64,000 nt of DNA from NCBI RefSeq assembly GCF_002878395.1, contig NC_061112.1, positions 43,385,854 to 43,449,853 on the forward strand, written 5' to 3'. The notes below the pieces were generated by a model, which saw nothing but the letters and a program-made list of their open reading frames with translations, made no database searches and was not told the origin of the DNA. Shown piece by piece: positions 1-12,480 of this stretch. The stretch comes from Capsicum annuum (taxonomy: Eukaryota > Streptophyta > Magnoliopsida > Solanales > Solanaceae). Position 1 is the stretch's first letter; each line of letters opens with the position of its first letter. The translations under genes and the position numbers were made by a program.

Positions 1-1740
1 TTCTCAAATCATTATAGCCTTCAGTACTTCTTCACCCAATTAGAACTAAATATGAGGCAGCATTTTGAGTTGCTCAAGGACTATGACTTGAAAATTCTCT
101 ACTATCCGGGCAAGGCTAATATGGTTGAGGATGCCTTAACTAAAAAATTGACTAGCATGGGTAGCTTAGAAGATCTTTTGACGCAAGAGAGGTCTTTTTC
201 CTTAGAGGTTTAGTCCTTATCCAACTAGATTTTAGGCTTGATATTTTGACCCCTGGGTGTGTTTGGGCCTTTATAGAGGCTAGGTCTTTTTTGATGGAGT
301 AGATTTGAGCTCATCAGTTTGATGATGGGGATTTGAGGTTGATTCGAGATAAGGTGTTGAGCGGCGAGGCTAAGAATCCTCACTTGATTCAGATGGTGTT
401 TTGAGGATTAGTGGTCAAGTTTGTGTAGCGAGATGGGTATTTAGATTAGATTAATTTTGGAGGAGACCCATTATTCTAGGTACTCTATCCATTCGGGAGT
501 GACTAAGATGTATTTTGACTTGAGGCGGCATTATTGGTGGGGTAGTATGAGAAACGATGTACAATATTTTGTAGCTTGTTGCCTTTGTTGCCAGTTGGTG
601 AAGCCAAGCATATGAGACCACGTGGGTTGCTTCAGAGGTTACCCATTCCTAAGTAGAAATAGGGACAACTTACTATGAACTTTGTGACTAGTTTACCTCT
701 CTCTTCACATGGTTTTGATAGCATTTGGGTCATCATTGATCAATTGACCAAGTCGGCATATTTCCTTTTGGTCTAGGTTTCCTTTAGTGCAGAGAGGTTG
801 GCTCGTATCTACATTCATGAGATTGTGCGTCTGTGTGGTATGCCAATGTCTATCATTTCAGATCGTGGTTCAGTATTCACATCTCACTTTTGGTAGACTT
901 TTTAGATAAGTTGGGCACTCAGGTTGATCTTATCACAACATTTCACCCTAGATTGATAGTTAGTCAGAGCGAACTATCCAGGTTTTAGAGGATATGCTCT
1001 GCACATGTGTGATAGATTTTTGTGTCTAGTGGGAGAAACATTTGTCTTTAGCAGAGTTTTCCCATGATAAAAGCTACCAATCAAGTATCAATATGTCTCT
1101 TTCTGAGGCATTATATCGTAGGTGTTGTCTTTGTCCAATTGGTTGATTGATTTTTCTGAGGTTAAACCTTAAGCTATGGACTTGCTTTGTGAGTCCTTAT
1201 ATAGAGTCCATTTTATTCAGGATTGACTTTGAGTAGCTCAGAGTAGGCAAAAGTACTATGTTGATCTTAGACTTTGTTCCTTGATACTTGGTGTTTGTGA
1301 CCATGTTTTCCTTTGAGTTTCACCCATGAAGAGTGTGATGAGGTTTGGTAAGAAGGGCAAGATTAGACCCAGGTATATTAGTCTATTTGAGATTCCTCAG
1401 ACTATTGGTGCTGCAGCCTATGAGTTAGATTTTCCTCTAGATTTATCAATTTTATCATGTTTTCATGTTTCTTTGCTTTGTAGTTACATTCCCAATGACT
1501 CCCATGTCATTCATTGGGAGTAGGTTCAGTTAGATGAGCGGTTGTCTTTTATTGAGGAGTCAATCACCATTTTGGCTAGGGCTATTAGACTATTGCGTTC
1601 TAGAGTTATCCCTGTGATTAAGGTTCAGTGGCAACATCGACCTATAGATGAGGCTACGTGGGAGGTCGATTCTAATATGTGTAGTTCTTATCCCCAACTC
1701 TTCATTGATTCAAGTATTTCTTTGCCTTAGTTCGAGGACG
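1..1740 (+). pseudogene. Ty3/gypsy pol remnant: RNase H end, integrase, chromodomain-like tail
   Basis: This is the 3' part of a retrotransposon polyprotein that would finish cDNA synthesis and insert it into the host chromosome. Translation in shifting frames shows the end of RNase H near 50-180 (LLKDYDLKILYYPGKANMV), the integrase zinc-binding region near 470-600 (HYSRYSIHSGVTKMY, then a CCLCCQL finger), the integrase core near 660-900 with the second catalytic Asp in SDRGSVF, and at 1326-1523 the typical KKGKIRPRYISLFEI stretch after the core. A chromodomain-like end follows at 1542-1730 (VQWQHRPIDEATWEV). Several stops and frameshifts break it, and the third acidic residue lies in a disturbed segment. 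It runs into the LTR at 1765, so it belongs to one plus-strand element whose 5' part lies outside the window. A chromovirus (Tekay/Del-like) is the best family guess. Confidence 0.85.
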
Positions 1741-2520
1741 AACTAGATTTTTGGTGATGGATAATGTAACGACATAAAAATTTGGTAAAATATGTGTTTC
1801 TGTGTGATTTAAGCATTTTACCCCTTCCCATAGTTGTATTGCAGCATTTTTAGGGTGTGGGGGTGATTGGCAAGGTTCTCGATGCATTTTGGTCCTTTTG
1901 TGTGAAATTGTGATTTTTGTTGGCTTCTAGAGCCTTATTATGGAACTGTATTGTTATCTTTTAATCTGTGCAATGAATGGATGAATGGACGCACCAACAG
2001 CTCTGAAATATTGATTTCACGCTAGGTAGATCTTTGGTTTAGATCCCAATTCACCCAAGCTCATTTCAACCTATTGGTTGAAAAGTTGGAAAATTGAAAA
2101 TATGAGTGTGGGACCCATATTTGGTTGAAATGACCTCAGATAGAAAATTTGACTTTACCAACGCATCTAAAATATCAATTTTAGGGTGGCAACATGTTTG
2201 GTTAGGTTTTACAGCTTTTAAATCTTATTTCAACCTCGATTTGGAAAATTTTGATTTTGAATTTTTGCGGTCGATTGTGTGAAAATGATATTCTTTTGAA
2301 ATTCTGATATTTCCATTGAGTCTAGAGCGTTGAATTTAGTGTTGTTACATAGTTCTTTTGCATATATCGCACTCCAAACAAATCTCGAGTACCCCGTCTA
2401 AGTCCGTTTTGGACTTAAAAATCTGGTGCACTAGGTTGTTGTTGCAATCTGGCAAATAAAGGGTTAATCTTATTTGGCAAGAGAAATTTATGCCTTATTT
2501 TTCTGGCAACCTGGTGCAAG

Positions 2521-2528
2521 TATAAAAA
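2521..2528 (+). promoter_or_regulatory. Putative TATA box of the 3' LTR
   Basis: TATAAAAA lies about 755 bases into the LTR and is followed by a C-rich CCCCTTTTACCC stretch, as expected near an LTR transcription start. No experimental support is possible here. Confidence 0.5.
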
Positions 2529-3740
2529 ACCCCTTTTACCCAATTTTGTTCCTTCTTTCACCTTACCTTTTGAGAGTTAAACCCTAAAATAGTGTGAGAT
2601 CTTAAAAGTGAAGCTTATGGGTGTTTGGTGAGCTAGATTAACATCTATTTTATGACTTTCTTACAAATTTAAGGTGAGATTTCATCCTTTTCTCATTAAT
2701 TGTTTCTCAAAACCTCAAAAACCTTATTACTTGATTTATTCCCAAATTTCACTCTTTTTTACTTGAATAACATTCCTAATCCTATAATTTCTTAATTTTC
2801 CTCGATTTCATCTTCAAACCATCCTCGATTCTTGAATTTTTAACAAATTTCAAAGGTTTTACCTGGTAAAGACTAAAAATATTTCAAACCTCGTTTTTGA
2901 GTCGATTTGACTTGGGTTTTAGCTATAGCTTCTAATAGTATGAGAACACATTTTTGAAGTAAAGTTATAATTTTTCCTTTCTTTTTTGAAAACCCATTTT
3001 GGGGTTCTATTTTAACCCCGAACTAAAATATGGGAATCGTTGGCTTTGTTTTGATGCGTAGATTCTATATTTATTGATTTTAGGTTATTTTGGGATCATT
3101 CGTGAGGAGTAGAACTTCAAGAGCAAAGTGTAGCAGATCGGTTCTGGCAGTCGTGGTAAGTTATGGATTAATTCTTCAGATTGGGCTGGCTAGTTAATTT
3201 GTATACCCAAAAACATGTTAAGTTTGGGAACTAATCATGAAATGTGGCTATCTATATGTTGTGCTTGTGTGGGTCCTAAATATGATGTAATTGTTGAATC
3301 TGAGATATCATGTGATATGTGTGGCCGTGTGGGATCTTATGTGATCATTTGATAACTTTGAACACATCAAAATAATTGTATTATGTTATTAGAAATGCTT
3401 ATTGCGGTGCCTTTGGAGTATTATGATATAATCTTACTTTGAGGGCATGTGAATCTTGTGGAAATTTCATGGATAGTGGAAATAGTGAGTAGATGTTGGC
3501 TCATGTGGTTGCGGAATTGTAACATTATGGTTTGTTGTGGAAATACTTCATATGGATTGGTCGTGGAAATAAATCACGTGGATTGGTTATGGAAATAATC
3601 ATTTTAAATGGTTATGAACCTTGCATCATCATTATCATGTCATCATGTGCGTCATTTCACTTATTTGTTTTATTGCTTCATATTTACTTATTGTCATGTA
3701 TATGTACTTGATTTGTTTCTTATGTTATGTATGTTCTTTG

Positions 3741-3830
3741 AAAACACTAGAAATATTGGAATTATTGGAAATATTTGAAATGTTAGAAGTACTGGAATTA
3801 CTGAAAATATTAGAAACATTAGAAATATTG
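3741..3830 (+). repeat. 9-bp tandem array (10 units) inside the LTR
   Basis: Ten head-to-tail 9-mers of the GAAATATTG / GAATTACTG type run without a register break. The unit is a multiple of three, so it makes a chance open frame rich in Leu-Glu-Ile that should not be taken for a gene. Confidence 0.85.
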
Positions 3831-3837
3831 AATATCG

Positions 3838-3932
3838 CTCAAGGTTGTATGCCAGTCTCAAGGCTCTGTGCCAAACTCAAGGCTGTATGCTAATTTCATG
3901 GTTGTGTGTCAACCTCAAGGTTATGTGTCAAC
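3838..3932 (+). repeat. 19-bp tandem array (5 units) inside the LTR
   Basis: Five 19-bp units of the form CTCAAGGTTGTATGCCAGT start at 3838, 3857, 3876, 3895 and 3914, with a few substitutions each. It begins seven bases after the 9-bp array. Confidence 0.85.
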
Positions 3933-4727
3933 CTCATGCATCATCATCACATCATAATTGTCATCAACATTATCTTCTTATACATTGCCTTTGCTTTATA
4001 ATGTTGATGTTGTGATTGAATTTACGTATTGACTTGTTATATGTCTACTTTCTCTATACCCTGTTACTTATACTTGACCATCCTTTATATATATGTTCTT
4101 CTCTGTACTTACCTATGATTAATGTATACTTATGTTAGACTTGTTGTACTGTTGTTGTATTTGTGATATATATATTAGAACTATTAGTGCAAAAGGAGTG
4201 GGCTACGATTGTGGGACATTTTTGATTGCAGGTGACGTGCCTTTAATGTGTATTTTATGTACTTTATTTTCTACTTTGCTCGATTGGCCTATAATACCTA
4301 ATGAGTACAGGTGGACCGTACTTACTCATAATGTACCCTTCCAGTGCAGATCCAGGTTTGGGTTCACCCCACGTTGCTTAACTGGGCGATTACTGGAGCT
4401 TTCAAGGTAGTTGATGATTTTTGGGCGTTCGGATGTCTTCTACTACCTTTCTCTATAGACTATGTCCTTACTTTCATTTTAGAGACAGAGTTTCTCTTGT
4501 ATGTAGATATCTTATGTATTTTTTTGGATTCAAGTTGTAGTCGACACGTTCTTATACTATTTATACCTGGTTTTGGGAGTTATGGCTGCATTGCTATGCT
4601 TTAGAAGCCTTACCTTGAGGTTATTTCTGTCTTTTTACCTTTCGTGTATCGGTTTGTGTGATAGGATTACTTTTTAATGTTTACCGCGACAAGTGCCATC
4701 ATGACCTATCATTTTTGGGGCGTGACA

Positions 4728-5261
4728 TTCTACGCTCACTAGTTATTATATTGTCATTATTTTCTTGATTTTGCTCATACGTAGGATTACCCTCTTCCAT
4801 TTAATAGTTTAGACTTCCTAATGCACTTTTGTATTATTTCCTTTTGTAGCTATAAAATCTGCTTCGTCACTTAGAATTGTATCTACACCCCTTCAAATCT
4901 TACTAAACCTCCTATTGGTAGTATTCTATCTTCTAACATTTAACTTGCCTCTTGTGTTGCTTACCTGTGTGATTCAATATTGTTGCTGTCTTTCTTTTCT
5001 GTTTCAAGATTCTTATCAAATTTTACTCTTAATACTAGATTCTATACCTTATAGTCAACTTCTAGAGGCCTACTGAATGTACAAATTTGTGATTTCTTAC
5101 TGCAGTTAAGTTGTTCGTGGTTGACTGGTTAGTTAAGTCTGAAATCTTCCTAAAATTAACTTGTTCCATCCTATTTTGATAAAAATAATTAAAGAAGGGC
5201 CTTCATAAAATAACAAAAGAGCAAGGAACAAGCATTTACTAAACTTGGATTGTTATTATCC
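4728..5261. other. Noncoding stretch, probably CACTA-1 interior
   Basis: No open frame, RNA gene or strong repeat is visible. It lies between the LTR end and the Transposase_24-like pseudogene, so it is probably 5' sequence or an intron of that transposon gene. The left end of the transposon is not seen; the LTR element at the window start may have inserted into it. Confidence 0.5.
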
Positions 5262-5806
5262 ATGGCAAATAGAAAACAACAATTATTAACAACAAATGAA
5301 ACTGTTCAAGTTATACGATTGGAGAAAGAGAATCTTCTAAAATTAATTGAAGAACAACAACCACCAGTAGAACCACCATCTCAAGAAATTGAACAATCTG
5401 TTGTGGAGCATCATGCTATAGAAGAGCAACATGTACAAGATCGAGTCCAAATAGCTGATTCAGCCAGACCTGTAACAACTGAACATTATGAAGAACAAGG
5501 TAACATATAGCTTAGAAAGTTATTGAATTCATTCACGACCTCTAATTTTTTCTATTTTCTTATAGCTGAAGGGCCTTTCACTAGAAAAACAAGAGGCAAA
5601 ACACAAATGCACAAGGTACATAGTCTATAAGAGAAAAACCTGATCATACTCAATCAGGAAATCAACATATTGGTCCTATTGATGAAGTTATTATTGAGTT
5701 AACCAGCTTCCTAGGCACATTGGCGAGGAATGTGACCCTTTTCCTATTGGATATATTTAATTAGAGGCATATGGATACTAAAAAAGATTTATGGGATTAT
5801 ACCCAG
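5262..5806 (+). pseudogene. Transposase_24 (Ptta/En/Spm) family gene fragment, two exons, broken
   Basis: Proteins of this plant family accompany CACTA (En/Spm) transposons. Exon 1 runs from the ATG at 5262 to 5499 and encodes a Gln/Glu-rich segment (VIRLEKENLLKLIEEQQPP). A 66-base intron follows with GT at 5500 and AG at 5564-5565. Exon 2 (5566-5806) reads TRKTRGKTQMHKVHSL, then a stop and a frameshift near 5660, then GPIDEVIIELTSFLGTLARN, the family signature (GPTDKVVSEL-FLGTLARN type), another stop, and DTKKDLWDYTQ before a GT donor. Expected downstream exons are not found before element A at 6609. Its place upstream of a CACTA-type terminus at 17222 suggests both belong to one transposon. 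The family call rests on recalled motifs, not on a search. Confidence 0.72.
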
Positions 5807-6608
5807 GTTTGAGTTGTCAGTATTTGATATATTTTTAGTTGAGTTCTAAACTGTTACTACTACTTCTTCTCCTCTACTTAGTGTCTTTCATGAAACTCCA
5901 TTATGTTACTTTTAGTTATCAATTGTGTTTGGCCATGTTTATTAAATGAACTCAGTTTGTAGAATAATAAAACAAACTGGATAGGAAGGCTTCTTATTAG
6001 TTGATTCTAACTAGTTTGGGATAAAGGCTCAATTGATTAGTATCCTAATGGTACATACATAATTACACATGATATATTCTATATAGTTGATTATATATGA
6101 GTTGTATGTGTCAATATATAGTTGAAATGTTGTGATCCAAAGTTACATCATTTTTTTTGTTTTGATAAGTCATACAAGTAATGTTTTTTGCACCTTGTTT
6201 GTTCAATTTAGGTAACACAAATGTGAGGACTTCTACAACATGTACTTTTTGTTCTCTCACTATAGTGTTTCGTGTGGTTTGTACATCATGAGAGTGGAGA
6301 ATAGGTTTTATTGGTAACCTCTTCTTTATGATAAAGGGTCTTATTTGTAGCTTCTATAATTCTGCTAGTTGAAATAATAGTTCAGCTGCTATAGACTATT
6401 AATAGAGCATCTATAACCAGTTTTTTATTCCTTAAATTTATCACAGAGATCACAACACTTGTGCAATTGCTTATAGTCCTAAAAATTGCTTATCATTTTT
6501 TTTTGTTTCTTTATGATTTTATCTTCTCATATTTTATATTTTTTGGTGGTGCTATTAGATTAATAAAGGGAAATAAGGTTATTTGGAGAGTACACATATC
6601 TCAAAGAT
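5807..6608. other. Noncoding stretch with intron-like T-rich sequence
   Basis: AT-rich DNA without a convincing frame, presumably later introns of the transposase pseudogene. The last bases, AAGAT at 6604-6608, resemble AATAT at 16046-16050 and may be a decayed target duplication of element A. Confidence 0.45.
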
Positions 6609-8822
6609 TGTCACAACACGAGGCTACCCCCTATCGTGATAATGGTGCTTATGGTCATAAGTGACCATAAGCTAACCCATGAGCTGGTACCTGATGTGAG
6701 CACTGAATAAAGATGAACATAACATCTATGCATAATATAAACCAAAAAGATAATATATATCTAAATACTAAAATATGAAATACTAAATAACCGAAATGTC
6801 TGATAAGAAGTAAAAGTAACTAACTGACTGTCTAACTATTCTGTCTGAATGTCTGAACGCCTTTAAATTGTCTGAGGAGTTGATGGGATAGGACCCCCAA
6901 CTAACTTTGATTCACTGACCAAAGTGAAATACTGAAATAACTAAATAAGAATAATATGTCCTCAATAGATAAGGACTCACCACTATGGCGGCTGGATTAC
7001 GCTGAGCTGTCTAACTACGGTCGGGAAACTATGCGTTCGAACCTATGATATAAGACATCATAATGCAAAGTAGAGTATGCATTCAGTACTTTAAATATAC
7101 TGGTATATGAGATGAGGTTAGACTGATATACATGGGGTTCTGTGCAAATGGAATAAGGACTAACTGAATAGCATGAGATAAATGAACATGAATGCATGAA
7201 AATGGTGACATCTGAGAATGCAAGACCAAGCATAAATCTGTAATCTAAAATAAGTATGAAATATAAAAGACTATAAACTATGCCACTAAATAACTAAAAG
7301 TATGTGCACTTGGTCAAGCAAAGCTGAACTGAAACTATTTAAATACTTACTGAGACTACGAGAGTTATTATCTAACCGACATGCCCCACTCTAAGCTAAT
7401 CGGGGTCCAACCTGTAACCCCAGTTGGAAGGGTGTAGTACCGTGCCATAGGTATTAATACTGGTTGTGTGGATCCACTAATCATATATCCTGAAGGAGTA
7501 GTGAGCAAGTCCTAAACTAGCGGGTGACCCCTAAGAGAGTGTCAGTCCTAAATTGGCGGGTGACATGTCATAAATCCTACGCTGGCTACATAGTTTTGGA
7601 AATTAGGGACTGCTATTAAGGACCCAATCCTATCTGGCAGGTGATCCCCCATCCCTAGGTTCTTCTGGTGCTAAATCTTACTCCCAACTGAACTAACACT
7701 GGTACTGAACTGCATTAAACTCAACTGAATGATACAACATAACTGATAGTGACCATTCTGAATATGAATGTCTGAGTATACTGATAAGATTCATGGATTA
7801 ACTGTCTGATTACTTGAAAAACTGATTTCATGTAAATCACATAGGTATCGGCTATTCATAACCTACTAGGATTGAATGGAGTTAACCATAATGTCATATA
7901 ATAGCTTTAGAAACTATAGTAGGGGATCATTGTTCAAAACCCAACACTTAGGCATTTCATCAAGAACATGAGAGTCATGAACTTAAGCATGTGAATGAGT
8001 AAAGCATGCGAGAATAACATGATTACAAGACTAAAATCATAACTTAGGGATTTAACATGAAGATTACAACATTTAAAACATGTAATAGTTCATTCCACTT
8101 GAAAACACTCATAAACATAATTTGTAATTGAATGAACAAGAGATTCATGGAGATATTTCAACTTAAACATGAAAACTCATAATTTAAAACAAAAAAGGGC
8201 TTCTTGGACTCTATGGGTGCAAGGAACCCCTAGATGAATATCAGAAATACCTTACTAGATGATTTCGTGAATATTCTTGGGAATTTCTTGAGGTTTGAAG
8301 CTTGAATTCCTTGATTGCTTGAGTAAGGGTTAGGTTTTGTTCTTGAGGAAAGGGAGGCTTCTTTTTAGATAATTTGTGATTGAAAGAGCAAATAATGCTC
8401 TTTCGGGAGCTAAATCTCATGTTAAGGACTGATTGGGTGAAGGGAATTGACCCAATTACCCTTAATTATTGAATAAAAAATGCTGGATGGGTGAAGGAGG
8501 GTACGCTGCGGGCTCTGGAGCGGTGCACTGGAGGGGGCACCGCAGGCTCATCTCAGGGCCCTTACTATTTTTGATTCCAAAACATGCCCTTATGCTCATC
8601 CAAAAATTTTGAAACTCACTTGAGACGTACTTTCAACTACCCCGTTCATAAATCAACTTAAAAATTGACGTACCGAGGTTGGGAAGGTGAAAAATAAAAT
8701 CATCAAAGTTTAAGGGCCTTGGAAATGACTAAGTCCCAACACTTACGCTTATTTCTAAGCTTTGGACCCCTTATGCATAAACTGGGAGCTGAAATGAGCT
8801 ATGAATTTTACCGGGTATTACA
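6609..8822 (-). repeat. 3' LTR of element A
   Basis: Reads TGTCACAACACGAGG on the plus strand and ends GGTATTACA; in the element's sense it starts TGTAATACCCGG and ends TCGTGTTGTGACA. The copy at 13865-16045 matches along its length with scattered substitutions and small indels. The chance open frames within it have no family match. Confidence 0.9.
8510..8543 (-). repeat. Single 34-bp GC-rich U3 unit in the 3' LTR of element A
   Basis: One copy of a GGGCTCTGGAGCGGTGCAC-type unit. The other LTR has two tandem copies at 15699-15766, so the two LTRs differ by one unit. Confidence 0.75.
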
Positions 8823-8842
8823 ATATATCCCTCTTGGGAATA
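8823..8842 (-). promoter_or_regulatory. Polypurine-side sequence of element A
   Basis: In the element's sense, a purine-rich AAGAGGGATATAT immediately precedes the 3' LTR, the expected place for plus-strand priming. It is weak compared with the GGGGGAGAT tract of element B. Confidence 0.5.
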
Positions 8843-9034
8843 TTTTTCCTCGAATAAGACTAGTTATCTGAGAACACTGGGGAAACTGAGACCATAAACT
8901 GAACATACATGATTGCATAACTGAGTCTGAAACATGATACATGAACTGAATGCATGCAATGACATAATATGGATTACATAGTTGAAACTGAGAACAGAAA
9001 AGAGTCAATCTAAGGATAATCATTACCTTAAGCT

Positions 9035-10385
9035 GAATCTGAGTTCATGGAGAAAATATGAGGGTACTTGGTTCGCATATCTGCTTCTGCTTCCCAAGTG
9101 GCTCCCTCAACGGACTGATTCCTTCAAAGAACCTTGACCAAGGGAACTTCTTTGTTCCTTAGTATACGAATCTGAGAATCAAGGACCTCAACTGGGATTT
9201 CATCGTATGAATGATTATCCTAAATATCCATACTTTCTAATCGGATAATAAAAGCCGAGTCACCAATGCACATCTTCAACAGGGAAAAATAAAACATTGG
9301 ATGTACTAAAACCAAATCTGCAGGCATCTCTAGCTCATGAGATACCTTCCCAAAATAACTTAAGATTTTATATAGGCAAACATAACGGGGACTGAGCTTC
9401 CCCTTCTTGCCAAATCTATTCACTCCCTTCATGAGCAAGATTTTCAAATAAACCAAATCACCAACCTCAAACTCAAGATCTCTTCTCCTCACATATGCAT
9501 AGGATTTCTGATGGCTTTGGTCTGTCTTCAGCCTCTCCCGAATCAACTGAACTTTCTCTATCTCATCAAATAGTGTATTTGGCCCTGTCAAAGACCTACC
9601 TCAAAATAACTAATAGGAGATATACATCTCCTTACATAAAGAGCCTTAAACGGAGACATCTGAATACTGGAGTGATACCTGTTGTTATAGGTAAACTCAA
9701 TCAAAGGTAAGTGATCATCCTAAATACCTGTAAAGTCAATAACACATGCTCTCAACATGTCTTCTAAGTTCTGAATGGTCCCCTCTGCCTAACCTTCTAT
9801 CTAGGGATGAAAAGTTGTACTAAGATGAACTTGGTTACCAAGACCCTTCTGTAAAGCCTTCCAAAAATGAGAGGTAAGCTGAGTACCTCTACATTATATG
9901 ATAGATAATGAAATCCCATGCAACCTAACCAACACCCTAAGGTAAAGCTTGACATAATATTCAGTTGAGTAAGAAGTATAAACTAGTAAGAAATGAGCTG
10001 ATTTGGGAATTCTATCTACAATAACCCATATCGAGTTATGCTAATGATGAGTATGATAGATTTTTATCACAAAATACATGTTCACTACCCCCCACTTCCA
10101 AGTGGGGATACTAAACTCCTGTAATGTACCACTAAGCCTCTGTTGCTCAACATTAACCTGCTGATAATTAGAACACTTATCTACAAACTCTGAAATATCC
10201 CTCTTCATACCACCAATAGATTTCCCACAAGTCATGATACGTCTTAGTGGATCCTGGATCGATAGAGTACTGTGCACCATGCATTTCTACATGTTTTCAC
10301 TGTCTCAAGTCATCAACACATGAAACACATAATCTACCCTAATAATAAACTACACCATCTCCCCCTTGGGAGAAAACCTCCACCT
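9035..10385 (-). pseudogene. Element A integrase and chromodomain
   Basis: The integrase domain would join retrotransposon cDNA to chromosomal DNA and the chromodomain would steer it to modified chromatin. On the minus strand, 10041-10280 holds the zinc-binding end of integrase (GGMKRDISEFVDKCSNYQQV) and the start of the core (WKWGVVNMYFV, where the first catalytic Asp has become Tyr). The best-kept frame, 9220-9591, reads SYAYVRRRDLEFEVGDLVYL and GKKGKLSPRYVCLYKILSYF, the post-core region, and then HPMFYFSLL. A chromodomain-like tail continues to about 9035 (KVL-RNQSVEGATWEAEADM) after a stop. Multiple frameshifts lie in between. The gene is dead, but its order and motifs place it firmly in the Ty3/gypsy chromovirus group. 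Confidence 0.85.
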
Positions 10386-11128
10386 TTAATCACAAACCAC
10401 CTCCTTCAACTTAACCAAACTAGGATCTTTATCTCGCTTTTCTTTCACTTCAACAACTAACGATGATTTCAAACTATTCTGAACCCATACACTACCTTCG
10501 GCTGAATAAACTAACCGAACACCTAATCTAGCAAGATGATGAACCTCACTAACTAACATTTTTTTATCCTCCTCAATATGAACAACACTACCCATAAACA
10601 ACCTGTTAATGGCATCTGCCACTACATTAGCCTTGCTCGGATGATACAAAACACTCATATCATTATCGTTTAATAACTCAAGCCATCTTCTCTGATAAAG
10701 ATTCAAATTTTTCTATGAGAGCATATACTGCAAACTTTTGTGATCCGCGAACACATCAACATGAACCCCATCAAGATAATGTCTCCATATCTTCAAAGCA
10801 AACACAACAACTACCAACTCAAGTTCATGGGTAGGATAATTTTTTTCATGGGGGTTTAAGCTGTGTAGAGGCATAGGATATGACCTTACCTCTGTGCATC
10901 AATCCATAACAAAGATCAACTCTGGAAGCATCACAGTAAATCACAAGTCTATTTGAACTATTGGCAAAGTTAACACTGGAGCGGAAGTGAGTCAAGTCTT
11001 CAACTCTCGAAAACTCTTCTCACAGGAATCTAACCACATAAACTTAAGCTTTTTCTGGGTCAATCGATACATGAGGGATGCAATAAAATAGAACTCTTCA
11101 ATAAATCATCTATAATAGCCAGCCAAAC
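10386..11128 (-). pseudogene. Element A RNase H region
   Basis: RNase H removes the RNA strand during cDNA synthesis. The frame at 10386-10706 shows the end of the domain and the link to integrase: NLYQRRWLELLNDNDMSVLY, then HPSKANVVADAINRLFMGSV. Upstream, to 11128, pieces of the body (about FAKCDASRVDLC-like and [15 protein letters not shown] stretches) appear in different frames. Stops and frameshifts separate it from the reverse transcriptase frame. The DA-in-KANVVADA motif that normally carries an active-site Asp is kept. Confidence 0.75.
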
Positions 11129-11980
11129 CTAAGAAGTCCTAATATTTGATAGAGAGATGGGTTTGGACCAGTTCCTCACTGCTTCGATCTTTTGAGGGTC
11201 AACTCTAATGCCATCACTAGAAATAATATGGCCAAGGAAAGCTACTAATCTTAGCCAAAATTTGCACTTATTAAATTTGGCAAATAATTGATGAGCTCTA
11301 ATGGTCTGTAATATAATTCTCAGGTGGTCTGCATGATCATTCTCACTACGAAAATTGACAAGAATATCATCAATGCAAACTATGATGAATATTTCCAAGT
11401 ACTGCTTGAATGCTCTGTTCATCAAGTCCATGAAAGTTGCAAGGGCATTCGCTAGTCCAAAAGAAATAGCTAGAAATTTGAAGTGACCATACTGAGTCTC
11501 AAAGACTGTCTTTGGAATGTCACATTCTCTGAATCTAAGTTGATGATAGTGAAATTTGAGGTCTATCTTAGCGAAATAACTGGCACCCTGAAGTTGGTCG
11601 AACAAGTCATCAATCCTGGGGAGTAGATACTTATTCTTGATTATGACTTTGTTTAACTGACAATAATCGATGTACATTATAAGAGAACCATCTTTCTTAT
11701 GCAAGAGCAAGACTAGAGTGCACCATGGGGAAACACTAGGCCTGATAAAACCCTTTTATAAGAGATCTTTCAACTGTTCTTTCAACTCCTTAATCTTAGC
11801 TGGAGCCATTCTGTAGGCTGGAATAGAGATAGGATGGGTATCTGGAAGAAAATCAATTCCGAAGTCAATTTTCCTTTTGAGAGAAACTCCAGAAAGGTAT
11901 TCAGGGAACACATCTGGAAATTCCCATACTACTGAAACTTACTCGAGATGGGGAGTCTGAAAACTAGAGTTTTTGACTCA
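11129..11980 (-). pseudogene. Element A reverse transcriptase
   Basis: Reverse transcriptase makes DNA from the element's RNA. The longest frame, 11129-11710 (193 codons), covers the fingers and palm: [39 protein letters not shown] with the first catalytic Asp, [16 protein letters not shown], and [14 protein letters not shown], where the YVDD-type box is CIDD. It ends with [20 protein letters not shown]. The N-terminal part ([19 protein letters not shown]) continues upstream to about 11980 after a stop at the LL-KGFIRP position. Compared with a working Ty3/gypsy enzyme the motif residues survive, but the frame is interrupted on both sides. Confidence 0.9.
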
Positions 11981-12480
11981 AACAAGTTGGTACATATACC
12001 CTATAGATATTATGTTTCTTGCCTTAAGATAAGAAACAATATAACCCCTAAGCACTAAAGTACTAACCCTCAATTCAATAAATGGTTCATTAGGAAACTG
12101 GAACTGAACAACTCTAGTTTTGCAATTAACTGAGGCATAATATGAGTAGAGTCAATCCACACCGAAAATGACATCAAAATCAGTCATCTCTAACTCTACG
12201 AGGTCAACTGAGGTGACTTTCTGGGATACTGTGATCGGGCAGTTCCTGTATACCTGCCTAGCTACAATAAAGACACCTACTAAAGTAGATACTAAGAAGG
12301 GTTCTGCTAATGTTTCAGGACTGATGCCTAAGTTGATGGCTATATAAGGAGTTACGAAAGAGAGTAAAGCTTCGAGATCTAATAAAGCATAAACATAAAG
12401 ATAAAAGACTTGTAACGTGCTGGTAACTACATTAGAAGAACTCTCCTGATTTTATCGGGACTGGAGTGCATACAATCTAT
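11981..12480 (-). pseudogene. Element A aspartic protease region
   Basis: The retroviral-type protease would cut the polyprotein. On the minus strand, near 12300-12410, the reading LYVYALLDLEALLSFVTPYI matches the usual VYALLDPGATLSFVTPLVA region. The catalytic LLD is present, but the following PGA has become LEA. It is followed by AEPFLVSTLVGVFIVARQVY and a region ending FGVD with a stop. The active-site turn is probably ruined. It lies between gag and reverse transcriptase as in related elements. Confidence 0.75.

Larger units (their letters stand above)
1765..4727 (+). repeat. 3' LTR of the first Ty3/gypsy element, about 2.96 kb
   Basis: The LTR begins TGTAACGAC just after the pol remnant and ends GGGGCGTGACA, the usual TG...CA borders. 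No second copy is in the window, so the 5' half of the element must lie to the left. The weak polypurine tract expected at 1745-1764 is not clear. A TATA box and two short tandem arrays lie inside. The right flank (TTCTA) would be the target duplication, but its partner is outside the window. The exact ends are inferred by analogy with the other LTRs here. Confidence 0.72.

Noticed and set aside
3621..3893. Plus-strand frame rich in Leu-Glu-Ile repeats
   Set aside because: It is produced by the 9-bp tandem array in an LTR; not a leucine-repeat protein.
5262..5806. Possible host gene with Gln-rich N-terminus
   Set aside because: The second exon carries the GPIDEV...FLGTLARN signature of a CACTA-linked family and has stops; no host function is supported.
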